Below are positions 26,227-33,709 of a stretch of DNA of 64,000 bases, piece by piece (the first letter of the stretch is position 1; each line of letters starts with the position of its first letter). The translations under genes and the position numbers were made by a program. The stretch lies in contig NZ_JACHGE010000003.1 in assembly GCF_014202225.1 (NCBI RefSeq), positions 1 through 64,000 of the forward strand, read 5' to 3'. Under the pieces are notes generated by a model. That model saw only the letters and a list, made by a program, of their open reading frames with translations, was not told the DNA's origin and did no database searches. Source of the DNA: Algibacter amylolyticus (GTDB taxonomy: Bacteria > Bacteroidota > Bacteroidia > Flavobacteriales > Flavobacteriaceae).

Positions 26227-27342
26227 ATGATTTCAAACGATTTTTTTGAGCGTATTGAATCGCATTTTCAAAATAAATTACCATTTGTAAGCTACAGAAA
26301 ACCTAACTTAGGTAAAGTTTCGGCACGACTACAAAAGGATTCGAGTTTACATTTTACTGCAGATTTTACAGAAGATGGTTTTGTGTTTTCGCCGTTCGAT
26401 GACATAACAAAAACAGTGTTAATGCCTAGTGCTTTATCCGAAATTATTTCAACGTCTTATGTCGTTGAAGAATCCGTTGAAGCTTCTAAATCGTTACCAG
26501 GCGCATCACCCGAAGCGGAGCATTGTCATATTAATTTGGTTAATAAAGGCGTAGATGCCATTTTAAATTCAGAATTAAAGAAAGTGGTGTTATCGCGACA
26601 AGAAACGGTAAAACTAACAGAAGATAATCCGTTTCAGATTTTTAAACGGCTTTTAAACACCTATAAATCGGCTTTTGTATATTGTTGGTATCACCCAAAA
26701 GTAGGGTTGTGGTTAGGTGCAACGCCAGAAACGTTAATTAAAATTGAAGGCCAACGGTTTTCAATTATGGCGTTAGCAGGCACACAAGAGTATAACGGTA
26801 GCTTGGATGTAGTTTGGCAAAACAAAGAAAAACAAGAACAGCAATTTGTAACCGATTTTATAATTGATAACCTTAAACCATCGGTGGAGGATTTTAAAGT
26901 TTCGGAAGTCGAAACCGTAAAAGCCGGAAATTTAGTGCATTTAAAAACCATGATTATGGCGCAGTTAAAAGCAAATACGCCATTAAAACAAGTTATTGAA
27001 GCCTTGCATCCAACACCTGCAGTTTGTGGTTTGCCAAAGCAAATGGCTAAACAATTTATATTAGAAAACGAAAATTATAACCGCGAATTTTACACAGGTT
27101 TTTTAGGTGAGTTAAATTGCGAAACCATTATCGCACCAAGATCAAGTAAACGTAATATAGAAAATAGAGCCTATGCTGTAAAGCGCAAAAGCACCCAGTT
27201 GTATGTTAATTTACGCTGTATGCAGCTAAAAAATGAAGCAGCCATAATTTATGTTGGTGGTGGTGTAACCGAAAGCTCCAATGCGGTTAGCGAGTGGGTT
27301 GAAACGGTATCAAAATCGGTAGTCATTAAATCTGTTTTATAA
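26227..27342 (+). CDS. menF: Isochorismate synthase
   Basis: A 371-residue chorismate-binding enzyme. The C-terminal catalytic region has KKVVLSRQE, WLGATPETLI, MALAGTQ, HPTPAVCGLPK and REFYTGFLGEL, all hallmark stretches with Mg-binding glutamates. It converts chorismate to isochorismate, committing it to menaquinone. Its place between the thioesterase and menD favours MenF over a siderophore EntC. The stop-to-start spacing with the thioesterase (2 bases) shows co-transcription. Confidence 0.93.
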   Translation: MISNDFFERIESHFQNKLPFVSYRKPNLGKVSARLQKDSSLHFTADFTEDGFVFSPFDDITKTVLMPSALSEIISTSYVVEESVEASKSLPGASPEAEHCHINLVNKGVDAILNSELKKVVLSRQETVKLTEDNPFQIFKRLLNTYKSAFVYCWYHPKVGLWLGATPETLIKIEGQRFSIMALAGTQEYNGSLDVVWQNKEKQEQQFVTDFIIDNLKPSVEDFKVSEVETVKAGNLVHLKTMIMAQLKANTPLKQVIEALHPTPAVCGLPKQMAKQFILENENYNREFYTGFLGELNCETIIAPRSSKRNIENRAYAVKRKSTQLYVNLRCMQLKNEAAIIYVGGGVTESSNAVSEWVETVSKSVVIKSVL

Positions 27343-27366
27343 ATGGTAATTTAAAGGGCTATTTTG

Positions 27367-27374
27367 TATTTTTG
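27367..27374 (+). promoter_or_regulatory. -7 box of menD with long leader
   Basis: TATTTTTG matches TAnnTTTG and lies 178 bases before the menD ATG, so menD may have its own promoter and a leader of about 170 bases that holds a hairpin at 27489-27501. Confidence 0.4.
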
Positions 27375-27488
27375 TAGCACTCATCTTGACTTTTTTATTA
27401 TATCCAGAAAAGAGTTAAAATATGTTTATATAAAACTGTTTTTTTAGGCAAAGCATCGCTAAGTATATTGAAATAGACAAAATAAGGG

Positions 27489-27506
27489 CGGATTATATCC
27501 GTTTTT
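27489..27506 (+). terminator. Weak terminator or attenuator before menD
   Basis: CGGAT-TAT-ATCCG (27489-27501) followed by TTTTT. Short stem. It could end the menF message or attenuate menD. Confidence 0.4.
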
Positions 27507-27551
27507 ATGGAGTTTAAAAAATCAAGAAGAGTTCTTTTATAAAATTGCTAC

Positions 27552-29312
27552 ATGATTTACCCTAAAATTCCGCTTGCCCAAACCGTTATTCAACTTTGTA
27601 AAACTAAAGGTGTTAAGCACATTATTATTTCACCAGGAAGTAGAAATGCACCTTTAACTATTGGTTTTACTAACGATCCTTTTTTTAAATGTTATAGTAT
27701 TGTTGATGAGCGCTGTGCAGCTTTTTTTGCACTAGGAATAGCGCAACAATTAAAGGAACCTACGGCTGTAGTTTGTACTTCGGGTAGCGCGTTACTTAAT
27801 TATTACCCAGCGGTATCTGAAGCTTTTTTTAGTAATATTCCGTTAATAGTTATTTCGGCAGATAGACCTAAACATTTAGTAGGTATTGGAGATGGACAAA
27901 CCATTAATCAGAAAAATGTTTTTGAAAATCATATTTTATATTCGGCTAATTTAAAGCTAGATTTAAAAGATGAAAAACAGGTGCCTAGTCATGAAGAACT
28001 GCCTATTTTTAAAAACCTAGAAGATAAGTTTGAACGTTTATTAGGACTGCAAAAAGATATTCAAACCAATAATGAAGAAGAAATAAATACAGCCATAAAT
28101 GCGGCAAACATAAAAAAAGGTCCCGTACATATTAATGTTCCTTTTGATGAGCCTTTATATGATATGGTTGAAACCTTGAGCGTTTCGCCAAAAATAATTG
28201 AAGCTGTAGCTAAGGAAGAGGATGTTGAAGATTATGTTTTAAAATCTTGTTTTGAAGATTGGAATTCGGCATCGAAAAAAATGATTTTGGTAGGTGTAAA
28301 CGGACCGAATGAAATAGAGAAGAAATGGTTAGACGAAATAGCCGAAGATGATAGTGTAATTGTTTTAACCGAAAGCACATCAAACCTACACCATTCTAGT
28401 TTTTTTCCTAGTATTGATAAGTTAATTGCACCGCTTAACCCGGAGGAAAAAAAGCAGTTACAACCCGATATTCTAGTAACATTTGGAGGTTTAATTATCT
28501 CTAAAAAAATTAAGCAGTTTTTACGGCAATACCAGCCTAAACACCATTGGCATATTGATGCTAAAATGGCTAAGGACACGTTTTTTTGTTTAGATACGCA
28601 TATTAAAAAATCGCCAAACGCGTTTTTTGAATTGTTTTTGCCTAGAGTTACGCATTACGTAAAGAGTAATTATAAAGCTACTTGGACAGCGGTAAAACAA
28701 CATAGAAGTAAGAGACATAAAGCCTATATGGCAGAAATTCCATTTTCTGATTTTAAGGTGTTTAATAGTGTTTTAAAATCGATTCCAGATGATTATATAT
28801 TACAATCTGGAAATAGCTCGACCATTAGGTATACACAACTATTTAAAATACATAAAAGTATTGATGTGTTTTGTAATAGAGGTACGAGTGGTATTGATGG
28901 AAGTACATCTACAGCCATTGGTTGTTCTGTTGCTAGCACGAAACCAACCGTTTTTATAACAGGCGATTTAAGTTTCTTTTATGATAGCAATGCGCTTTGG
29001 AATAATTACATACCTAAAAGCCTTAGAATTATTGTTGTGAATAATAAAGGGGGAGGTATTTTTAGAATTTTACCTGGACATAAAAACACTGAGAATTTTG
29101 ATACGTATTTTGAGACCAATCATAACTTAACTGCCGAACATTTATGCAAAATGTATGGTTTAAATTACGAGGTAGCAACAGACGAAGCAACGCTTAAAAC
29201 AAGCTTGGAATCGTTTTACATGGAAAGTGAGCATCCTAAACTTTTAGAAATTTTTACACCGAAGGATATTAATGATGAAATACTGCTAAATTACTTCGAG
29301 TTTGTAAGATAA
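27552..29312 (+). CDS. menD: SEPHCHC synthase
   Basis: A 586-residue thiamine diphosphate enzyme of menaquinone synthesis. It joins 2-oxoglutarate (after decarboxylation) to isochorismate. Visible: HIIISPGSRNAPLT at the start, DERCAAFFALGIAQQ with the catalytic Glu region, TSGSALLNYYPAVSEA, and the C-terminal diphosphate site GDLSFFYDSNALWNN. Length matches the family. It follows menF by 209 bases with a possible promoter of its own. menB, menC and menE are not in the window. Confidence 0.97.
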   Translation: MIYPKIPLAQTVIQLCKTKGVKHIIISPGSRNAPLTIGFTNDPFFKCYSIVDERCAAFFALGIAQQLKEPTAVVCTSGSALLNYYPAVSEAFFSNIPLIVISADRPKHLVGIGDGQTINQKNVFENHILYSANLKLDLKDEKQVPSHEELPIFKNLEDKFERLLGLQKDIQTNNEEEINTAINAANIKKGPVHINVPFDEPLYDMVETLSVSPKIIEAVAKEEDVEDYVLKSCFEDWNSASKKMILVGVNGPNEIEKKWLDEIAEDDSVIVLTESTSNLHHSSFFPSIDKLIAPLNPEEKKQLQPDILVTFGGLIISKKIKQFLRQYQPKHHWHIDAKMAKDTFFCLDTHIKKSPNAFFELFLPRVTHYVKSNYKATWTAVKQHRSKRHKAYMAEIPFSDFKVFNSVLKSIPDDYILQSGNSSTIRYTQLFKIHKSIDVFCNRGTSGIDGSTSTAIGCSVASTKPTVFITGDLSFFYDSNALWNNYIPKSLRIIVVNNKGGGIFRILPGHKNTENFDTYFETNHNLTAEHLCKMYGLNYEVATDEATLKTSLESFYMESEHPKLLEIFTPKDINDEILLNYFEFVR

Positions 29313-29408
29313 TAATGTGACCGTTAGATAATTATTGTGTCAAAAAATTAGTACCTTTAAAACGGATAACTATTTAATTTTTTTCTAACATATTTAAACT
29401 TTATTATT

Positions 29409-29747
29409 ATGAGTAAAAGAGACGAGCTTATTGTAAAATATGCTGCCGATTTAAAAGACAAATGCGGTGTTAACCCAGACATGGATTTATTAACTAAAGT
29501 AACTATTGGTTGTGGACCATCTATTTATAATAAGGATGCGGCAACGGTTTCAGGATCGGATGACTCTGAATTAGCTACTGTTAAAAATAACTTCTTAATT
29601 AAAAAATTAGGATTAAGTGATGGACCTAAGTTGGATGAAGCTATTGCATCTGTAATGGAAACTTATGGAAAATCTAACCGTAACAAATATAGAGCTGTTG
29701 TATACTACATGCTTACTAAGCATTTTGGTAAAGAGTCTATTTACTAG
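29409..29747 (+). CDS. DUF2853 family protein
   Basis: A 112-residue, cytoplasmic, helical protein of the DUF2853 type, recognised from KRDELIVKYAADLKDKCG at the start and KYRAVVYYMLTKHFGKES at the end. Function unknown. It lies 96 bases after menD and is followed by a terminator, so it is probably its own unit or the end of the men unit. It contains two cysteines, one in TIGCGPSIY. Confidence 0.88.
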   Translation: MSKRDELIVKYAADLKDKCGVNPDMDLLTKVTIGCGPSIYNKDAATVSGSDDSELATVKNNFLIKKLGLSDGPKLDEAIASVMETYGKSNRNKYRAVVYYMLTKHFGKESIY

Positions 29748-29768
29748 AACCTAGTTTATAAAATATTT

Positions 29769-29799
29769 AAAACGTTACATTGCTGTAGCGTTTTTTTTT
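29769..29799 (+). terminator. Terminator of the DUF2853 gene
   Basis: AACG-T-TACA pairs with TGTA-G-CGTT around TTGC, followed by nine T's. Confidence 0.75.
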
Positions 29800-29865
29800 G
29801 TTTTTAATTTTATGGATATCGTAATTAAGAATTTTTGTTGTTTGTACTTTATTGCTGCCATGACA

Positions 29866-29963
29866 TGCGCAAGGGATAGTAGTGGAAAGCCCACAGCCCG
29901 ACGTAGGAGGTGCGAGGACTTGTAGCGGATAGCCCGACACCGACCTTAGGAGGTGTTGCGCCC
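29866..29963 (+). repeat. Dispersed GCGCAAGGGATAGTAG element, copy 2
   Basis: Shares with copy 1 the start GCGCAAGGGATAGTAG, the GGAAAGCCCACAGCCCGAC block, GGAGGTGCGAGGACTTGTA, CGGATAGCCCGAC and the end TTGCGCCCAA. It differs mainly by a short extra stretch near the 3' end (about 29940-29955). Confidence 0.8.
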
Positions 29964-30040
29964 AAAAAATTAATTAAATTTTGCTGTATAATTAGTATAA
30001 CTTGAGTGCTTATTAATATCGTGTAAGATTTAAAATTTAT

Positions 30041-30048
30041 TACCTTTG
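30041..30048 (+). promoter_or_regulatory. -7 box of the CvfB gene
   Basis: TACCTTTG ends four bases before the ATG at 30053. A transcript beginning about five bases after the box would start at or very near the ATG, so the mRNA may be leaderless. Confidence 0.5.
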
Positions 30049-30052
30049 TGGC

Positions 30053-30886
30053 ATGATAAAATTAGGGGAAATAAATACGCTTGAAATACTTCGTGAATCT
30101 GAACATGGAGTTTATTTAATTGATGATGAGGATAACCAAGTGTTATTGCCTAATCGATACGTTCCTGAAGAATTTAAGATTTGGGAAAAGCTTGATGTAT
30201 TTGTGTATTTGGATAATGAGCAGCGTCCTGTTGCTACTACCGATATGCCTTATATTAAAATTAACGAATTTGCATTATTACGTTGTAACCAAGTTACAGA
30301 TTATGGTGCTTTTTTAGATTGGGGATTGGTAAAAGAATTGTTTTGCCCATTTAGCGAGCAGGCTTTTAAAATGAAGCAAGGTGGTTGGTATTTGGTACAT
30401 TGTTATATAGATGAAAAAACCGATAGGTTAGTGGCGTCTAGTAAAACAAACCGCTTTTTAGATAATAACGAGTTAACGGTTAGTGAGTTTGAGGAGGTTG
30501 ATTTAATTGTTTCGCATCCATCGGACATTGGTGTTAATGTTATTGTAAACAAAAAACATATTGGTTTAATTTATAAGGACAGTATTTTTAGGGATTTAAG
30601 TGTAGGTGATAAGCTTAAAGGAATCGTTAAAAAGATTAGACCAGGAAATAAACTAGATATTACTTTAGGCCAAGTAGGGTATAGGAATATTGAACCTAAC
30701 GCCGATCGTATTATGAAAGCGTTACAGGATGATAATGGGTTTTTAAACTTAACGGATAAATCGAGTCCGGAAGCCATTAAGGATACCTTACAAATGAGTA
30801 AAAAGAACTTTAAAAAGGCTATTGGAACGTTATATAAAAAGCGCTTAATAGAGATTAAAAGCGATGGGATTTATTTAGTAGAATAA
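30053..30886 (+). CDS. S1 RNA-binding protein, CvfB family
   Basis: A 277-residue protein of the CvfB/YitL type. It has three S1-like OB folds in order (about 1-65, 70-135, 145-215), seen in GVYLIDDEDNQVLLPNRY, DYGAFLDWGLVKELFCPFSEQ and GVNVIVNKKHIGLIYKDSIF, and ends in a winged-helix-like domain (about 220-277, MSKKNFKKAIGTLYKKRLIEI). It binds RNA; the role in gene expression is not well defined. In Flavobacteriaceae it belongs to the menaquinone neighbourhood. Its end overlaps the convergent gene by 16 bases. Confidence 0.9.
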   Translation: MIKLGEINTLEILRESEHGVYLIDDEDNQVLLPNRYVPEEFKIWEKLDVFVYLDNEQRPVATTDMPYIKINEFALLRCNQVTDYGAFLDWGLVKELFCPFSEQAFKMKQGGWYLVHCYIDEKTDRLVASSKTNRFLDNNELTVSEFEEVDLIVSHPSDIGVNVIVNKKHIGLIYKDSIFRDLSVGDKLKGIVKKIRPGNKLDITLGQVGYRNIEPNADRIMKALQDDNGFLNLTDKSSPEAIKDTLQMSKKNFKKAIGTLYKKRLIEIKSDGIYLVE

Positions 30887-31299
30887 AAGGAATTACTTTG
30901 TACTTTATTGTAGATGGAATTTACGGCATCGAATAAACTGTCGTATTCTACTTTATCTGCTTTACAGAAATCGTTTTCTATAGCAGCATTCATTTTTCCT
31001 GCTAAATCATGACCAACAACACCATAAGCATATAGATTTTTAGCCATTTTTCTAATTAAGGGTACGTGCACTAGGTTTACGGAGTACGAATTAATACGGT
31101 TTGCAACTACACCATAAGGCATAGTTTCTTTAAAATATTTGTTTAGTTCATTTATAATTTTTGGTGCATTATTAATATCTAAATGTACGCCTTCATTTAT
31201 TTCAACAACGGCTATATGGTTAAAGAAATAAATATAGCCAACTTCGTTTTCGACGAACTTTGTAATTTGTTCAGAAAATTCAGATTCTAATATTTTCAT
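30871..31299 (-). CDS. SpoIIAA/STAS-like protein of unknown function
   Basis: A 142-residue cytoplasmic protein without signal. The pattern, with YIYFFNHIAVVEINEGVHLD, PYGVVANRINSYSV and NLYAYGVVGHD, resembles a flavobacterial group related to SpoIIAA-like/STAS folds that bind lipids or partner proteins. Its 3' end overlaps the CvfB 3' end by 16 bases, so both messages are complementary there. Upstream lies a perfect palindrome (31358-31374). Confidence 0.7.
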   Translation of the reverse strand: MKILESEFSEQITKFVENEVGYIYFFNHIAVVEINEGVHLDINNAPKIINELNKYFKETMPYGVVANRINSYSVNLVHVPLIRKMAKNLYAYGVVGHDLAGKMNAAIENDFCKADKVEYDSLFDAVNSIYNKVQSNSFYSTK

Positions 31300-31357
31300 T
31301 TTGTTTGCAAGTCTTTTCCTCGTTGCACTAGGTGGATTAATATGAGGTAATTAATTG

Positions 31358-31391
31358 TTTATGTGACACATAAATACTTAGCAGGTCACAT
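31358..31391. promoter_or_regulatory. Palindromic operator candidate
   Basis: TTTATGTGACACATAAA (31358-31374) is a perfect palindrome with a one-base centre. GTCACAT (31385-31391) repeats the inverse of its ATGTGAC half. It lies upstream of the SpoIIAA-like gene, 59 bases from its start. Confidence 0.45.
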
Positions 31392-31683
31392 TATAAGTAT
31401 AATAAAGTGTTAAATAAACTATAATTTTTAAGACCAATAGTTATTGTTATGTAGTATTTATCTGTTAAAATTCTTCGAAAAAATTATATTTATTTTTTTT
31501 ATTGTTGAATTCTTTTTACCATTTAGGGGTTTTTTATAAGAACTCAATAATTGTAAACTGCTGTAAAGTTTTATATTAAAAAACATTAAACTTTTTTTTG
31601 TTGAGTGTAGAAAATAAGAGAGTAGCCCCATTAATTTATTTTTAAACTTTGAAATAAGGCTAGGATGATTTTAAAAATTATTT

Positions 31684-31716
31684 GCTATTAATAGCATTTC
31701 AAATTTAGTATTTTTA
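31684..31716 (+). promoter_or_regulatory. mnmE promoter region
   Basis: GCTATTAATAGC (31684-31695) is a perfect 12-base palindrome. TATTTTTA (31709-31716) is close to TAnnTTTG and ends four bases before the ATG. Confidence 0.35.
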
Positions 31717-31720
31717 CCAC

Positions 31721-33112
31721 ATGATAAATCAAGACACTATAGTAGCTTTAGCAACGCCATCGGGCGCTGGTGCGATTGCTGTAATAAGACTTTCTGGTAA
31801 CGAGGCTATAGCATTAGCAGACGCCTGTTTTAAATCTGTTAAAACTAATAAGGCGTTAGCCTCACAAAAAACGCATACCATACATTTAGGTCATATTATG
31901 GATGGCGATAGAACTATAGATGAAGTTTTAGTATCTATTTTTAAAAACCCGAATTCTTATACTGGTGAGGATGTTGTAGAGGTTTCTTGTCATGGTTCCA
32001 ATTACATCCAACAAGAAATTATTCAATTATTTGTTAGAAAAGGATGCCGAATGGCTACTGCTGGCGAGTTTACACTTCGAGCGTTTTTAAATGCTAAGTT
32101 AGATTTGAGTCAAGCTGAAGCTGTTGCCGATTTAATTTCTAGTGATAATGAGGCGTCTCATCAAATAGCTATGCAGCAAATGCGTGGTGGCTTTTCTAGT
32201 GAAATAGCCAAACTTAGAGAGGAACTTTTAAATTTTGCATCGTTAATAGAGTTGGAACTTGATTTTGCAGAAGAGGATGTGGAGTTTGCAGATAGAACGC
32301 AGTTTAAGGAATTGGTGGAGCGTATTCGTTTTGTTTTAAAACGTTTAATAGATTCGTTTGCTGTGGGTAATGTGATTAAAAACGGTATTCCTGTGGCTAT
32401 TGTAGGTGAACCAAATGTGGGGAAATCTACGCTTTTAAACGCCCTATTAAATGAAGAACGTGCTATAGTTTCGGACATTGCAGGAACGACTAGAGATACC
32501 ATTGAAGATGAAATTTCTATTGGTGGTATTGGATTCCGATTTATTGATACCGCTGGTATTAGAGAAACTAAAGATGTGGTAGAAAGTATAGGTATTAAAA
32601 AAACATTCGAGAAAATAGACCAAGCACAGGTGGTTATTTACTTGTTTGATTCTACAGAGTTTGAATCGGCTAGTGCAACTTTTAAAGTAGAAATAGAAAA
32701 AATAAAAAACAAGTATCCTTTAAAACCGCTTATTGTTATTGCTAATAAAATGGATAAACTTTCTGAGGATGCTATGCAGGTTATTCAGTCGCAAATAGAA
32801 GGTTTAACCTTAATTTCTGCTAAAAGTGGCGATGGTGTTGATGCGCTTAAAAACCAGTTACTTAGTTTTGTTAATACAGGAGCTTTAAGAAATAACGATA
32901 CCATAGTAACCAATTCGCGTCATTACGATTCTCTTTTAAAAGCTTTTGAAGAAATTGATAAGGTTAAGTACGGTTTAGATTCTGGATTATCTGGCGATTT
33001 ATTAGCCATTGATATTCGTCAGGCTTTGTACCACTTTGGTGAAATTACCGGAGAAATTACTAACGATGATTTGTTGGGTAATATTTTTGCTAATTTCTGT
33101 ATTGGAAAGTAA
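31721..33112 (+). CDS. mnmE: tRNA modification GTPase MnmE
   Basis: A 463-residue GTPase that, with MnmG, makes cmnm5U34 on tRNAs. The N-terminal formyl-THF domain starts DTIVALATPSGAGAIAVIRLSG. The inserted G domain has GEPNVGKSTLLNALL (P-loop), DTAGIRETKD and NKMD, and the conserved C-terminal CIGK (Cys four from the end) is present. Length matches the family. It stands alone on the plus strand. Confidence 0.98.
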   Translation: MINQDTIVALATPSGAGAIAVIRLSGNEAIALADACFKSVKTNKALASQKTHTIHLGHIMDGDRTIDEVLVSIFKNPNSYTGEDVVEVSCHGSNYIQQEIIQLFVRKGCRMATAGEFTLRAFLNAKLDLSQAEAVADLISSDNEASHQIAMQQMRGGFSSEIAKLREELLNFASLIELELDFAEEDVEFADRTQFKELVERIRFVLKRLIDSFAVGNVIKNGIPVAIVGEPNVGKSTLLNALLNEERAIVSDIAGTTRDTIEDEISIGGIGFRFIDTAGIRETKDVVESIGIKKTFEKIDQAQVVIYLFDSTEFESASATFKVEIEKIKNKYPLKPLIVIANKMDKLSEDAMQVIQSQIEGLTLISAKSGDGVDALKNQLLSFVNTGALRNNDTIVTNSRHYDSLLKAFEEIDKVKYGLDSGLSGDLLAIDIRQALYHFGEITGEITNDDLLGNIFANFCIGK

Positions 33113-33150
33113 TAAAAACAACCACTCCGTATTTAAATTCTTTAACCAAA

Positions 33151-33173
33151 AACGCCATAAATAGGAGGGCGTT
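33151..33173 (+). terminator. Possible mnmE terminator
   Basis: AACGCC (33151-33156) and GGCGTT (33168-33173) pair around 11 bases. There is no clean T-run. Confidence 0.35.
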
Positions 33174-33592
33174 AATTTACTATTTGCATGTAAAATAATG
33201 TTCTCTTTTGTGTAACTTGAGCTTAGCTTAAAGTTTTTAATGTCTTTACTTAAAAAAAATATTCTATTAAGTTTATTTCACAAAATAAGTAGCATTACTT
33301 TTTTACGAGACCACGTAAAAGAGTGGGGGATTTATGTATAATGCTAATTGAAATATTTTTCTTATATTTGATGTAGTTACTTAATTTATAGGTAATTAAA
33401 ATCTCCCTTTTAAAAAATACAATAGCAACTTTTTTTATTACCCAATAAGTATGGGGTATGTTATGGTTTTAAATGAAGCCATAATAAAGTGTATTGTATA
33501 ACTAAAACAACCAAAAAGTAATACGCTTCTTAAATAGGACGGTTAATAGCTGCAATAAAATCAAACGCATCTTTAAATTTTATTATAAAGAC

Positions 33593-33630
33593 ATGAGGAC
33601 ATTACAAAATGAGTGGTCATTTTGCCTCAT
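33593..33630 (+). promoter_or_regulatory. Leader hairpin before the PG-binding/YkuD-like gene
   Basis: ATGAGG (33593-33598) pairs with CCTCAT (33625-33630); inside, AAAATGA-GTGG-TCATTTT (33606-33623) is a perfect seven-base hairpin. The same stretch starts an 18-codon ORF (33593-33649). Eighty bases remain before the gene start. Confidence 0.45.
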
Positions 33631-33709
33631 TGTTGGATATGAAATTTGATGTTAGAGATTAATATCTAGTGAAATTAAAACAATTAGTTTAACATTTAAA
33701 AGCAAACCA

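Larger units (their letters stand above)
29748..30052. other. Intergenic region before the CvfB gene
   Basis: 305 bases: terminator at 29769-29799, dispersed repeat copy 2 at 29866-29963, and the CvfB promoter at 30041-30048. No gene seen. Confidence 0.7.
31300..31720. other. Intergenic region between divergent genes
   Basis: 421 AT-rich bases without a gene. It carries palindromes at 31358-31374 and 31684-31695 and the presumed promoter of mnmE near 31709-31716. Confidence 0.6.
33113..33709 (+). other. Long intergenic/leader region with hairpins
   Basis: 597 bases with no gene. A -7 box TATATTTG at 33363-33370 suggests that the message of the next gene starts near 33375, leaving a leader of about 335 bases. 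In it are ATGG-T-TT/AA-G-CCAT near 33461-33480 and a strong hairpin at 33593-33630. Confidence 0.5.

Noticed and set aside
31371-31391. CRP site TGTGA-N-TCACA
   Set aside because: The spacing of the half-sites is far longer than the six bases of the CRP consensus; listed as a palindrome only.
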